NCBI RefSeq assembly: GCF_035222485.1
Contig: NC_085921.1
Span: 1,736,001-1,800,000 of the forward strand
Direction: 5' to 3'
Length of the DNA stretch: 64,000 bases
From: Podospora pseudoanserina
Taxonomy: Eukaryota > Ascomycota > Sordariomycetes > Sordariales > Podosporaceae
How positions within the stretch are numbered: position 1 is the stretch's first letter; each line of letters opens with the position of its first letter. This document shows positions 46,629 through 59,978 of the stretch, piece by piece. The translations under genes and the position numbers were made by a program. A model generated the notes under the pieces. That model saw only the letters and a list, made by a program, of their open reading frames with translations, had not been told where the DNA came from and ran no database searches.

Positions 46629-47952
46629 ATGGCATCGTCTCAGTCTTTACCAAGCCAAACTAGGCGTACTCGAATTGTTTGTATCAGCGATACTCATAAT
46701 TCAACTGTCAAGCTACCGAAAGGTGACGTGCTGATTCATGCTGGCGACTTGACGAACCAGGGTAGCTATTCAGAGGTAGCAAGACCGTTCCTTTTGTTGA
46801 ATCTTCAAGGGCACCATTTATGGTTTGCTAACGGTGCCTTCTAGCTTTCCAAAACAGTGCAGTGGTTAGAAAAGGTCGACTTTGAAGTCAAGATTGTGAT
46901 TGCCGGTGAGAATTGACAGCCACGACGATTGCATTTCTCTTGCATCAAGGCTGATTCTGCCAGGAAACCATGATATAACACTGGATCAAGGCTTCTATCA
47001 AGATCATGGGCAAAGCTTCCACAACAAGAAACCCCAGAACACGGCTGAGTGTCTCAAGCTTCTGACATCGAGCCCTACCATCACATACCTGTGTCATAGC
47101 TCCACGAGAATCCGGCTTACCAACCCCAAAGGACCAAGAACCGAATTCAATGTCTTTGGCTCTCCCTACAGTCCCAAGAACGGTCTGTGGGCATTCGGAT
47201 ACGATGGCAACGGCGTGGAGCTAGATCCTTCGGGAACGCAAACATCTACAGACCTCGTCTCCCAAGAAGCAGTAAACCTTTGGTCAGAGATCCCACTTGA
47301 TACCGATATCCTGGTCACACATACACCACCACGAGGCAACTGCGATGCCACGCTTGGATGTCAATTTTTGAAGAAACGACTCTCGACAGTCCGCCCAAGA
47401 CTTCATGTTTGTGGCCATATCCATCCGGGAAGGGGTGCTCAGCGAGTGCGATGGGAGCTGGAAAGGGATGAATTTGCCAACGAGCAATATCATGAAGCCG
47501 GCGTGGAATACTGGGATGACCCCCACCCAGATATTCAATCAGCCAAGCTCAGTCTGGTTGATTTGACCCCTCGTGGAGGCAACCGCGCCCTTGCCTTTGG
47601 CAACTCGGCCGAAACTACCACGAATGTATCAGGAGGCAGCCCACGTGATGGTCTGCTCCGAGCACCGTCTGTCTCATGCACCCTATCATCCCGACAGGAT
47701 CCCGAGTGTCGGGTCTCGGATGGTCAGCCCCGTGGCCTTGGTCCTGGACCTGGACTGGGCCCCGGGCTCCCCACCTTGGATGACGTCCAGCCTCTAACGT
47801 CCAAAAGCCGAGAGTTGAACTCCAGTCGCACGGGTCGACGCGAGACTTGCGTAGTCAACTGTGCTATCGTGGCAACGAACTGGCCTCACACGGGTGGCAG
47901 GAGATACAACAAGCCAATTGTCGTTGATGCGGATCTGCCTGTATGGACGTAG
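46629..47952 (+). CDS. Calcineurin-like metallophosphoesterase (MPPED/239FB type)
   Basis: Exons are 46629-46775, 46845-46905 and 46964-47952, giving 398 aa; introns are 46776-46844 and 46906-46963. All five metal-binding motifs of the family are present: RIVCISDTHN, GDVLIHAGDLTNQG, IAGNHD (the codon is split by intron 2), VTHTPPRG and HVCGHIHPGRG. The C-terminal block VVNCAIVATNWPHTGG, then RRYNKPIVVDADLPVW, closes the protein as in related fungal phosphoesterases. A Gly/Pro-rich insert (QPRGLGPGPGLGPGLPTLDD) separates core and tail. Substrate unknown. No signal peptide, so probably cytosolic. Confidence 0.88.
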
Positions 47953-50900
47953 TTCCAGGACTCGGCATACTGCCAGCCTACGGCGAATAGAGCGGATTCC
48001 ATTCCTTGAGAGATCCCTCTCCGTGACTATTTGGGTAGCTACGTGTGGTCTCATCGACAGACAGCTGGCTTGGGACCCGTTGAAACGCCGACTACGGCCA
48101 CCATGATGGAGCATCACTGAAGATCAATACAGACTCGATCCGACAGTTGTTGCTCCACCCAACAAGCTGCTCGGCCCGCTCTATGAACCAACAACCGCAT
48201 GGTTATGAATCCGATACGCTACCGTCTTGCCCGTCCAGGATCCTGCCGTTGCTCCCCACAGAACCAAGTGTGCTTAACGTGGCATGCTTGGGACAACATC
48301 TCCATAGTCCAGCCCATATGTGGACTTTGGAAGCATGGAGGAAGATGTCAACCTCGACATCATGACGAAGCTACGATAATTGTCACTGAACGAGTGGGAC
48401 ACATTCACAGCTGAAACCACGTCGACGAGCGTACGTGCATATATCCAAATAGGCAACGTCCCATGTGACGTTTTGGTATGTTTTTTATCAACTGTGATGT
48501 TTTGCAAGCTGTTGACCGAGCGAGGCAGGGCTCGGTCAGACTCATCTCCTTCTACTCCGTACAAGGAATGAATGGAGTAGTTCTCAAGTGGAGCCTTGTT
48601 CGTTGCTCTTCGACCCGGCTATGTTCCGATATCTGAGAGGCCAGACATAGGCAAGCCTCAGCAGGCGAACTGGCTTGCTAAGATCAACGTCTCCTTGAGC
48701 GTGGCACATGCCTTGAACCCGGGGATCCGCAGCCTGACCCCAGAATTCACAAGCGGGCTGAACATCAGACATCTCCGTCAGCAACGGCCCGCATAGCGTT
48801 TCCGCTTTTACCCCAGCTTGCAGCCGTCACTGCCTCGTGAGATCCAGGCTTGAGGTTGTCGGCAGGTCACGAGCTCAGAGGCTCACGAGTGCAGGTACAA
48901 GAGCCAATAAGCGCTGGCCAAGGCAAGCTGCGGTCTCGGCTGCGTGCTCTCTCTTCTTTGCCAATTGCGGAGAAACATACTGCAGAGGGAGAAGCAACGG
49001 CAGTGCTAATCGGAAAGAAAGCGAGAGCCGCAGGAGTCTAGAGGGGCACAAGACCGCGAGCTGTCCCATGTGGCACCTAGACGAGCGCTTCTGCATCTTT
49101 TTGGGACCAGTCATCCAGTGCTCGCCATGGCAACAGTGGTCAGATGGTGGGGATGAGGCCGCGGAGAGCATTAACGTCTGAAGCTCTAGCTCCTGCACGA
49201 TAGTTGCGTTATTTGTCGTGGGGGACCATTACAGTCCAATGGGGCTTTCCAAGAACGCTATGCTGCACATGTGCCTCGAGAACCAGACCAAGACGCATTG
49301 TGCACGAGGATACCAGAAATGCTGAGCTGGGAGGCTGCTGACAGATGTGCAGTGCACAGCCTGCCCATCAACATCACAATTGGCAGCAAATATCGAACTC
49401 ATGGTTGGTTCTCACCGCCATGAGGTCAACGGACGCACGGCATATCGACGCTCCATTAGCAGTCAGCCTGACCGCCCAAAAACGTTCCGTGCTTCCCGTA
49501 CCGGACTATACTCTCACCATTGGGGTGACACAAAGTCTTTCGGTAAAGGATCTCACCCGCGTCGAGGTTTATTCGGTGTCAGCTCCCTGAAGTTAAGGTC
49601 CTTACCTAACAAGGGTGTTTTGCTTGGTCAAAAGAGCGGGCATGGGCATGGGGAGGAGGGAGGGGTAAAGTCGCGCGGGCTTGGCGGGGTAAGTTCACAC
49701 TTCCCCATGCTGACTCGTCACAGGAGCTGTCGGTCTCCTGAGCGCTGCAGAAGCTCCAACAGGTCTCAAAAGCGACCACCGGAAGAGACAGTTTCTCTCT
49801 TTGGGGAACCAGATCTACCTCGTATGTACCTCTCCGGGACACTGGGCAGGCCGAAACACAGCAGATGACATTCTTGGGAGGGATATCAGTGCTTAGAGTG
49901 TTACACCTATGACCGCATTGCTGTGTAAAAAACAAGCAGGATCTGGGCGAATCTTGATATGTTCATCCACACATGACAGCTCAGGACGGAATCCTGTCAA
50001 GCCTCATAGCTCAGGCACCAAAACCTCTCTCCAAGCCGCAGTGTCCGATCGACTGGCGCTCCCCCCGCGACCACCGAAACGGCCCACTTGGAATGCCGCT
50101 GCCATCTGCAGATTCCGGATTTTCAGGGGTCATGATTGGTAGCCAAGGCGCCTCCCACTGGGGTCTCGTTGTGTTTTGATAGCACACCACACACATCTCG
50201 ATTGGCCGAAGCGTGGGTAGGTGTCAGTTTGGCGACAACCATCCAGTGAGGGGCACTGGCTCTGGATCGGATGGTCAGAAGCGGCCCTCCAATTCGCGTC
50301 ATCAGCATCTGCTTGGCCCTTTCCTTGGCCGGCCTGCCCCGAGTGGTGTCTTCGACTGCGAACTCCCGACGGCGAGAGGGTGGGTGGTGTGGGTGAGGTC
50401 CAAGTCGTGAGTGGTATGGAGGTGAGCAGAACCTCGCGGTGTGAGGGAGGCACGAGAGGGAGTTATGTATGCACACACTCACCGCCTATCGGGTCCTTTG
50501 AGGCCAGCGCCCCGTACCTGCTTTCATGATGGCCTCTTTGGAAGACCGGCCATGGTTGGCTGTCAACAACAGGAGGTACGGATGTACATCGGTACACTAC
50601 AGATTCAACCCCCCGCGCCCAGCAAGAAACGAGCACGAGATGAGCGGAGAATGGTTGATGAAGCGTCTCAGCAGACTTGACCACTAACGTCGATTTTTGC
50701 TTGATAAAACCGCAGCGATCACACGTACCGGCGGGACCTTGCCTTTGCGCGGCAGGTTTGCTGTCCAATCCTAACAAGGCACATCTAACAGCACGGCTAA
50801 TAGATACGGGTTTGCGCGACTGGCGCCGAATTCCCCAAGTCCTTTTTGACCTCCTCTCTGGCTGTAACGAGGGACAAAAAATTTTTGACCGGAACCAATT

Positions 50901-53900
50901 GGCTGAAGACCTGCTTAGTAGCACCGCTTAGCTTCTGGTTCGTCAATCCAAGCAACACGAAAGGAGGGGAGGGGGTTCCCTATCACTGCTTCATGCCGGT
51001 TGTCTTGCCTCACACACGGTGGGGGGGACGCCTGCTGAGTGGGTGGTAACGGGCTGGGAACCGGCAGGTTCGGGCATTCAGTTTTTGTGACGGCTCGTCT
51101 TTTTGCATTTTCACTGCAGGGCATTCTCCATGGAAGAGGAGCAATTGGTTGGTGAGAGAGGAGCCCACAGACCTGCAGCCAAGTTGCCTCGCATCCAGTC
51201 AAGCCAAGAAGGCACGATGCGCTGGCGCACTAGGTACTTACTTACTCACTACCACTGACTGGCCTAACCTTGATGGCTTCTCCGAAGCACACAAGATGCA
51301 GTTTTTTTCTGATATCGATGGGTTCTTTTGGGGACTTTTCTGCTTTCTGAGAACAGGGGAAAGAAAGATGTGACAAGTCAACCGACAGCCCCGTTTCGTG
51401 TCGACGAGGAAGGTTGATAGCGACAGTTGAAAGTTATGGGAGAGTGGGAGATCACCTATCAAGAACACCGCGATACCTGGGTTTTAGACCCAAAGTTGAA
51501 GTCAGGCTCTTACGGGGCTCTTTTAGACAACAAAGGACATGCCATAGGATAAGGCGGCGGGGTGGGCTTGGTTTTGGTTTCAATGAAGCTATGGATGCGC
51601 CATACAGCTACCATGTCATTTGCCCCGCAGACGTGGAGTTTTGAACTGTAAGCCAACAAGAAACCACACGCTGGCTGCTGAAGAATAATTTTTCTTCTGG
51701 CTAGCTCTGCTCGTGATCACTGGGTTGGGTGTTGTTCAATGGGCATCTGATTTTAGGAGAATGCGATCTAGCTTTGGATTCTTCTGTATGCGTCACTGGA
51801 CAGACAGGAAAAGGAGGTGGATATGTGTTGGCATGGCTGGTGATGGTGGTGCTGGCAGGTTAGCGAACCCAAACCCCCCAAGACCAAGCAGCTCAGCCCA
51901 GCCCAGCCCAGCCCACAGGGACAGGACAAGATATCAAATATTGCTTGCGTAGTTGCTTGCTCTGCTGCTTTGCTTGCTTGCTTATGTATCTGTTATGTTA
52001 TGCGGTCGAGGCTGATTCGTCGTTTGCTTTTCTGCTGTCGTTCATCGCCTCGCTTTTTACTTGGTTGGGGCGCATTGGATGAGAGAAACTGAGGGCTAAG
52101 GACCGGGTACATTTCTTGGGATTTGAAGGGAAGGGAGAGATGAGTCTTGTGCAAACCAAGAGAAGGAAAAGAACAAATTTTTTTTTTTTGGAAAGGACTG
52201 TTGCATTGAGTTTTATTGAGGGAATAAAAAGATAAAACAGACCTGGTGGTTGCCGGGGAGGATGCCGACTGAGGAGACTCACCGCTAGAACTACTGTTGT
52301 GTGGGATATGCTTGGGAGTTGTATGCAAGATGCAAGAGGGCTGCATAAAAGTTGAAACGAGCACGCTGCCGACCGCTGGTTTGGCGATGTTGCTTTGGGG
52401 GAAAATCTCCTCTGACAAAGACTTAAACGGAGATTTTGATGGGTTGAAATGCATCACTTGGTGGAAGAGTTGATCTGGAATAGCTCCATAAGAGGCGACG
52501 ATAAACGGGATGAACATCATGACAAAGTGTCTTGAGCGTGCTGTACCATGAGTTGGGAAGGCATCGGTGTTAAGGTTGTCGCCTCCAACGTGGAAATCCC
52601 GTCTGTCATCTGAAAATCTTTGTCATTTGCTCAGGCACTCAGGCACACACACGGGAATCTTTCAAGCACCGGGTCTGGGTCTGGTCTGGTCGGGCCTCGG
52701 AGTTTGCCACTTTTCAGGAGAAATATAACTTCTCGGCCACTTGTTGAGAAGAGGCTTGGGCTTCGAGGGAAATGGGATTCAATGTGTCATTTGGATCCCA
52801 AACAGTATGATTCATTCATAGGAATTTGCAAAGAGGCAAAGAAGTTCCCATAGTGTAGTGAAAGGGGGCAAAAATTCTGGAAGTGTTGGACAAAAATGCG
52901 TATGCCTTTGCCTCAGTGCCTCAGCGGTGATAGGGAAAGGGAAGTTGAGGAGGCCGCTCCGGGCGGTTGTTAGTAGCCCGTTTTCCGGCAGACCCGTTGC
53001 CCGTTCGTGCCCGTTGGTTGGGCTGGTTTGGTGGTGGCGGAGAGGCTGGATTGTTGTTCGAGGGTTGGGCGATAGGTAACTGGATAGGGATTCCTCCGAG
53101 GAACTTCTTGAGCGCCTTCGGAGAGACCTAGATGAGGTCAAGTGTTCGTTGCCTCGCGTTCTCGGTGCTGTGCTGCTTAGTCTTACACGAAAGGAGCTGA
53201 GGATTGTGCTGATCTGAGGAGGCTTGGACCTTGGGCTTGGGGGAATATTATGTATGACAGTTCCAGAGTGAGGCCGTGGTGAACGCTGTGTTGTCTTTGA
53301 AAGAGGGCCGAGTCCCAACTGAGACAGGTGCATTCGTTAGCGGCGAGTGAAAAGATGGGGAGGTGACAGAAGCCGACAGAAGGAAAGGGACGTCCGGTGA
53401 GCTGCGGATGAGTTCAAAGCAGTTTAAAGAGACGGGTGTTGTCAGCGGGCGCTAGCTGAAAGAGGAAAGATTGTGCCTGTCAAACCAATAGCCTTCCATC
53501 CCCACAGTATCCACAACCTCCCGCATCGTCCACGCCCCCCCGCCCTCTCAGACCGACTGAGGAATCCACAGCGGGGGAACAAGAGAGAGGAAGAGGGCGA
53601 GTGAGGGCAGCCGGCTGCGAGAACTCTTTACACATCTCCATCTTGCCCACCCCATCCTCCCACTTGATTCATCTTTGCTTGCCAGTTCAGTAGCATTGGT
53701 GCAGTGCAGTTGAACCTGGGAAGAAACAGAAGCAGAAGCAGGACAACGCGTGAAGCAGGAAGCCAGCAGGAAGCAGGAAGCGAGAGCAGGCCCCCCGCTG
53801 GCCACATCCCACTGGAGAGAACGGCTTGCAGGTGACTTCATCGCCTGTCCTTCTTCGCTCCCATCACCTCATACCACATACCACGCACCACCTCACAACA

Positions 53901-54622
53901 ACAAGCAACCCGAGCCCAGAACCAGGTCGGCACTTGGGCTGGCCCTGATAATCACGACCTTGTTCTCTGCACCGTTTTCCACTGTTTTTGCCATCGACAC
54001 CTCCCCACGCATACCGAGGAACTTGGGACAACAAATCCACTTCCAGTCCATTTCACCCCACGACAGAGCAGCAACGGTTGCTTGGTGCTGGGTAGTTCAG
54101 GTGCTCCACCAGCCAAAGCACTCGTCCCATATACAGCAACCCCCGTCCCAACACCGCTTCCTCTCTCCCCTCCCCGCTCGCTGCTACACCTCTACACCTC
54201 CTCCTCACACACAACCACCACCTCAACCTCACAACCCCCCTCCAAAAAAACACCGCATTGTCTCCTTTTTTCCCTTGGTTTTGTTTTTGCCTGGTTGAGC
54301 CGCTGGCCGACCTGCCTTACCTCGCCCTACCCATCAATCAATCCGCCTCGGAAGCGTGATTCCATTCCTCGTCGCCGCATTCGCCTCCCTGCATAACTCA
54401 CCACCCACGCTCCTTCGACCCGGAGCCGAGTCCTGACGCCTCCGATGCAATAGCCGCCCCGTGTCGACCAGCCGACTGCTGCCTCTGCACCGCGCTCCTT
54501 TCGTCGACCCCCATCGTCATCATCCGAACACTCACCCATCTCACCAAAGTGAAGCTCCCCAGCAGCTGCTTCTCCTTGACGGAAACAAGCGGCTCTCTCA
54601 ACCATACCCGTCGCAGTTCATC
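47953..54622. other. Large gene-poor interval and long leader of the J-protein gene
   Basis: 6.7 kb without a supported gene. ORFs such as 50463-50924 (-), 51993-52520 (-) and 52812-53333 (-) have no domain or conserved motif. Simple sequence includes a CAGCC/CCCAG run at 51893-51915, GCTTG runs near 51950-51985, and AGGAAGC direct repeats at 53700-53790. The last 700 bp (53860-54600) is CA/CT-rich and looks like the promoter and a long 5' UTR of the J-protein gene. Confidence 0.5.
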
Positions 54623-56419
54623 ATGAGCACCCTCCCCGCGGATCCATGGAAGACTCTCGGTGTCGAGAAGACTGCAGACAAGTCTGAGATTCGATCTGCT
54701 TACAAGAAGCTTGTGCTCAAGTGCCACCCTGACAAGGTCCAAGACCCCGAGCTTAAGGCTCTGAAGCAGGAGGAATTCACAAAAGTACAACAAGCCTGGG
54801 AGCTGCTCAGCAATGATGTCGAGCTTGCCAAGTATGAGGAGCAGCTCAAGCTCGCTGAGCTCAAGGCAAAGGCCCAGGCCGCCATGAAGAACGCTGCGAA
54901 TACGTCTGTTCCCCGCACAACATCCACCAGGTACTACGACATTCGCACTGCCGAACCACCATCAAAGTATAAGAGCCACAGTACTTCGTCTCCCTCGACC
55001 GGGAAGGTGTACACCCATTATGCGTCACCCCACACCCGGTCGCACGAGGAGGTTCCTGCATCTCGTACCTACGCCATCTATGAGGACGGCGAGAAGACTG
55101 CCCGTCGCACTGCCAGCTATGAGAAGCCATCAAAGCGTGATGACGAGAAGCTGGAAGACATCAAGAGGAGAGAGAAGGAAGAGCTCCGTCGATTCAAGGA
55201 GAAGGAGGAGGAGAGGAAAAAGGAGAGGTTGATCGCCAAGGAACGTGAGAAGGAGCTGGAGCGTCAGGAAAAGGAAAGAGAAAGGGAGCGTGAGAAGGAG
55301 AGGGAGGCCCGTAGGGCTGAGAAGAAGAGAATTGAGCGTCTTGAGAAGGAGCGGGAGAAGGAGCGTCGCCGTGATGCCGAGGAGAAGACTCGCCGACACA
55401 AGCCTTACGTAGAAACGTACCCCGAGTTTGCCGAGCAACCTTGGGCGGAAGACGAGATCTACATGACGTCTCGGTCGGATAAGAAGAAGTCTTCATCGAG
55501 CAGCAAGAAGTACGATGACCCGATTCTTCGCGAGCGGGAACGGGAGAGGGAACGTGAGCGTGATCGTGAGCGCGAACGTGAGCGGGACAAGTCAAGCTCA
55601 CGCCGGGCCAAGTCTCCTCATGCTGCGGCGATGGAGGTCCCCGAGAGGAAACACATCGACCACTTTGCAGAGGCTGCCAGCTACATTGCCCGTGCCGGTG
55701 GTTCTGCTCCCAAGGAGACCGCTTTCTGGAAGTCGCAAACGCCTCCTGATCATATTCTCGAGATTCCTGTCGCGCCCACACCACCTCCCGCAGACCCAGA
55801 AGATGAGTCGATCATGCGGGCCGCCAGGCGTGCAGCTCGCCGTCCCTCACATGAGGCTTCCAAATCCAAGGAGAAGCTGAAGTACGATCTTGATGCTTCT
55901 CCTGCCAAGTCTCGTCCGATTCCTAATCTTACCAAATCGTACACCACTCCTCCTGTTTCCGCCGAGTCCCCTCCTCGCGTCAGCCGGACCAACACGACGC
56001 CACATGATTACGAGCGCAGCGCAGCACGCGGAGAGCGGATTGTTCCTATTCCTTCTCTTATGCGCAGCACGACTTGGGCTCCTGGTGCTGCTGCTGGCCG
56101 ATCAGACCCGTATGACGATTATTACGAATCAGACGAAGATCGAGAGCGCAGACATCGCCGCCGCCGTAACAGATCTCCCGAAGCCATCCACTACAAGGTT
56201 GAGGGCGGCAAGACCTCGAAGATGAGTTACGGGTACGGCGAGTCTCCCACCTCTCGGAGGTACGCAGACGATGGATGGAGTCCTCATTCTCCTTCGGCCG
56301 CGTATGCCCAGACGGCTTTCAAGGTCAAAGAGGGCAAGTCGTATGGCTTGAATGACATCAAGTACGCGGAATACACCTACACACAAGCTGACCCGTACGG
56401 TCCTGCTGTGGCATCATGA
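54623..56419 (+). CDS. J-domain (DnaJ-like) protein with charged coiled coil
   Basis: Intronless, 598 aa. Residues 8-72 or so form a J domain (DPWKTLGVEKTADKSEIRSA) with the HPD motif in LKCHPDKVQD, so it should stimulate an Hsp70. It has no Gly/Phe region, zinc finger or CTD, so it is a type III J-protein. A Lys/Glu/Arg-rich coiled-coil segment spans about residues 175-270 (KRREKEELRRFKEKEEERKK). A second short RERERERE stretch lies near residue 310. The C-terminal half is disordered with SR/RS-type motifs and a Tyr-rich end (IKYAEYTYTQADPYGP). An in-frame ATG at 54461 would add 54 residues, but the J domain starts right after 54623 and the upstream part looks like leader. Target unknown. 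Confidence 0.85.
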   Translation: MSTLPADPWKTLGVEKTADKSEIRSAYKKLVLKCHPDKVQDPELKALKQEEFTKVQQAWELLSNDVELAKYEEQLKLAELKAKAQAAMKNAANTSVPRTTSTRYYDIRTAEPPSKYKSHSTSSPSTGKVYTHYASPHTRSHEEVPASRTYAIYEDGEKTARRTASYEKPSKRDDEKLEDIKRREKEELRRFKEKEEERKKERLIAKEREKELERQEKEREREREKEREARRAEKKRIERLEKEREKERRRDAEEKTRRHKPYVETYPEFAEQPWAEDEIYMTSRSDKKKSSSSSKKYDDPILRERERERERERDRERERERDKSSSRRAKSPHAAAMEVPERKHIDHFAEAASYIARAGGSAPKETAFWKSQTPPDHILEIPVAPTPPPADPEDESIMRAARRAARRPSHEASKSKEKLKYDLDASPAKSRPIPNLTKSYTTPPVSAESPPRVSRTNTTPHDYERSAARGERIVPIPSLMRSTTWAPGAAAGRSDPYDDYYESDEDRERRHRRRRNRSPEAIHYKVEGGKTSKMSYGYGESPTSRRYADDGWSPHSPSAAYAQTAFKVKEGKSYGLNDIKYAEYTYTQADPYGPAVAS

Positions 56420-58138
56420 AAGTAATGCCGCGGACCGGTCGTCGCTTTGTTGCCATCGCCGTGCAGGGAGTCGAGCTGGCACCAAATGCCACCATCGAAC
56501 CATTCGACAGCTGGCTGAGACTGCCTCGACTACCTCTCTGCGCCTCTCCCTGATGTACTCTCGGCAAACCATTTCTAATTCTTAATGAGCGACGGGACCT
56601 AACATTTTTGCTCTTATGCGAGCATTGAGCATTTGCAATGGTAGTTTTTTTTTTTTTTTTCCTTTTTGGGGCAGGAGTTTTGGGCATAGGATTTCAACTT
56701 GGGCTATGAATGTGGACTCGGATCTATTTTCCTCTGATGGTTTTCATATCTACTCTTTTTGGATATCTTTTGACATGGACGAAATATTTCATGAAGGAAA
56801 AGAAAAAGAAGCAGTAACGAAGCCAGCTCATGTGTTTTTCTCTATTTCTTTCACATTTTTCCTCTATTTCATCAAGTTATGAATAGATTGGTTATGGGAT
56901 GATGAGGAAATGGAATTCATGCGAGGAGAGAGAATGATGCAGACCACCACTGGGAGGAATGGGAAGGGAATTTTGGATATGGCATTGCATGAGGCGAAAG
57001 GGTCAGTCAATCAGTCAAGTTGAAGTCTGGGGTCACGTCAACAACTCGCGTCGCTAGGGTCTTGAAAACAGGCTCTAGCTGACACTGATGAACCGCCGCA
57101 TGACTTACTGGCTGGGCTGGCTGCCTACCCACCGAGGCATGAATGGAGTTGGGATATGATGACGAGACGAAGCATTGACGAGCGAGCAAAGCGGTTGGGT
57201 GTGGGTTGGGCTTTTTTTTTTCTTTTTCCTTTTTTTTGATGACATTTTTTTTTCTTCATCATCATGTATCTATGACATACCAAACGCTGCGAGCCTTTTT
57301 GTTTCTGACAACAAAAACGCAACGCAAACACGCACGCACACACACACACAAACAAATCAACAACAGGCGCTGTCACGCATCATCATCAAATTCGCATTCG
57401 CAGTTACCGTCAATTCTGGGCAACGTTTTACGAATCTACAAGAACGGTATGTGTGTGAATTGGTTGGATGATGGGATGGGGGCTGAGTCGGGAGTAGGGG
57501 AGCATGGGGGGTGGCTGAGGTATTTGGGGGAAAAGCTTGGGTTGGATTAGGTTGATGGGGTTAAAGGTGTCGGTGGTAGTGAGATCTTTGCTGGCTGGGC
57601 GAGTGTGGCTATGGCAGGTGGGTTGGTGGTGGTGACACGCAACCTCTTCTTTTGGAGGAGAGGGTTTTTATATGGTATTTGGTCAACTACCAAGACTTGC
57701 ACTTGGAAATTGACCATGTCTCGTTGAGGAAACGGGATGCTGGGAGGAAAGAATCTTTTTGGGACCTTTTTTTCTTCTTCTTTTTCATTTTATTCATGAC
57801 TCTTATGACAATTTGCAAGCAGCAAGCTAGTTTGATGAAATAACAAGAACGAACCTGAGACTTTTTATGACTGAATAATATCCGATGGCCGCTCGCAAAA
57901 AAAAAACAGATGGGTATTGTTATTGTGTAGTGTAGTAATGTACATGTAACTGACAGTAGATGCCAGGTAGGATGATTGTTATTATCTTCAAGGTGGGCAG
58001 GTGAGCAAACACTTTCCCTCCTCTCTATGTTTGTATGCCCCCTGTTCTCCTACTCTCTTATCGCTACAAACGCCCTATCCAAGGCCCGTCTTGGTTTCTT
58101 CGCTTTCGTCGGTCCAAACGGTTATAAGTGTTTCGGTA
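56420..58138. other. Convergent 3' region of the J-protein and are2 genes
   Basis: 1.7 kb between convergent stops. It contains long T-runs (56645-56662, 57210-57240), a (CA)n tract near 57335-57350 and an A-run at 57896-57907. These are ordinary 3' flank and simple sequence. No gene was seen. Confidence 0.5.
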
Positions 58139-59978
58139 TCATACCAGCACATAGAGCGAGCAAATCTACCACCCATATTAGCGCCGCCCTCTCTCCTCTT
58201 TCTCAGAATAGGACTTACCAGACTCAACCCCAAAATCATGCTACACCAAAAACAAACATTATTAAACGTCTCCCTCCCCCTCACCCACCTCGTCCTCTGC
58301 AGCACCACAAGCGGCAACTGCATCATCTGACACACAAACCCATACCCCCTCAGCTTCTTGGTGATACACCCCATCACAATCTCGTGGCCCACCGCGCTGA
58401 TCAAGAACGTAATCACCGTCGCGTTCCCCTTGCCAATATACGGCCTGCTCGCGCTGTAGACGTGTCTCCTGAGGAACGAATAAACAGGCACGTTCCACTC
58501 CCTCGAGAACTCCATCCAGTCCGTGCTATTCCACCAGTCACTATAAAAATGCCTGTCCGCAAAATGCGTAATTTCCGCAAACGCCCCAAGGACATACTCG
58601 AAAATGACCAGAAACACGAGTAAAAAGGTGAGCATGAAGGGAAAAAGTAGCCAGGAGATGGTCTCGGACAGGATGAGGAGGATTTCGCTTGGCGAAGGGG
58701 GGGCAACAGTGTCGTTAAGCCGTAAAGAGGCGTCCGTCAAGGCGGGGAGGATGAACTCCTCTGAAATGATTGTCAGTAAGAAGATACACCCAAACGTGGC
58801 AGCGATTTTGCTGAGGAGGTTCTGCCAGTCGATCTTCTCCGTGCGGGGGTATTCGATCTCGTAGCAGAGGGTTGGGCAGCACAAGAAGTCGAGGTAGTTC
58901 CACCAGGTGAGGTTGGATGGGTAGGTGATGTTGCCTATCGGGCTGGTGAGCTCCCTGGCCAAGACTTCGCGAAGCTGGGCTAGCTCGTCGGATTCCTCGC
59001 TGGATTCGTGGTGGTGGTCTTTTTCGAGGAGTTGGTGCTGTTGGGCGCTGCCGTTTGCGCTTCGCGGGCTGGTGGCAACGGTGCCCATGGGGTTTTCGGG
59101 GGTTGGGTAGAGGTAGGCTGGGGCGCGGGAGGCGGTGGATGGGTCGTCGAGGTCGCGGAGACGTTTTTCGGCTTCGGAGAGATGGCCGTTGTAGAAGGCG
59201 TAGGAGTGCATCTTCATGAGCATGACCATGGTGTGGAGGATCAGGAAGACTTGGGCTGTCCAGGTCCAACCGAACAGAAAGGGCACGGCGATCCAGAGCG
59301 CCAGCCACAGGACTTGATATATGCTCATGATGGCTGTTCCGCCTTTGGCCCAGGTCAGGGAGCTGCCGGCGGGCGCATCGCGGAAGAGCTTTTGTAAGGG
59401 GAGGGCGACGGCTGTGCTGGCGACCATGAGAAAATCAGCGATGGCGAGATGCCAGAGCTTGACAGTAAAAAGGCTCCATATTTGAACGCGCATTGGGTAT
59501 CCGGTGTCCTTTACATTGCGCAACATGGTGGTGACGGCCATGATGGCCAGGCCGATCCAGAAGAGGTTGAAGAAGCCATGGAAGTCGCGGTAGTCGCTGT
59601 TGGGATCGAAGTGGGAAACTCGACTGGCGAACTCGATGGTGGGGAAGAGACGTCGGCGTTGCTCTGCGCGAACCTGCTTACGGGCGGAAGAGAGCGCCTT
59701 GACGGACTGAGGAGCATCTGGGGGTACTGGTGTTGATCGGCCGCTATAGGAGAGACGCTGTGGTTAGCCAGTTGCCACACAGCTATCGCAGCTCTGGCAT
59801 TCGAATTGACTCACCTAGTGGTAGCCGTGGCGTGACCATTGGTATTTGGATCAAGGGCGCCGTTTGGCTCGGAAAGGTTACTGATGTGGGAGAGCTGGGT
59901 ATGGACTGGTTTCCTAGGGCGCGGGCGCAAGATGCGATCGGGACCTTCCGAGACATCGGCCGACGTGGTGGACGACAT
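58139..59978 (-). CDS. are2: Sterol O-acyltransferase (ACAT, MBOAT family)
   Basis: ER enzyme that esterifies ergosterol with fatty acyl-CoA for lipid droplets. Exons are 59978-59815, 59743-58219 and 58165-58139, giving 571 aa; introns are 59744-59814 and 58166-58218. A disordered N-terminus (MSSTTSADVSEGPDRI) precedes the conserved SARKQVRAEQRRRLFPTIEF and DYRDFHGFFNLFWIGLAIMA. Several membrane segments follow, with a charged Ser/Glu/His insert (KDHHHESSEESDELAQLREV). MBOAT motifs are FYSDWWNSTDWMEFSREWN and the catalytic His in SAVGHEIVMG. The last exon is nine codons and changes the unspliced tail to the expected LGLSLICSLYVLV end. Length is typical for fungal Are proteins. Confidence 0.93.

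Noticed and set aside
51993-53333. Minus-strand ORFs of 173-175 codons in the gene-poor block
   Set aside because: Low-complexity Ser/Pro/Arg sequence, no domain, no plausible splice partners.
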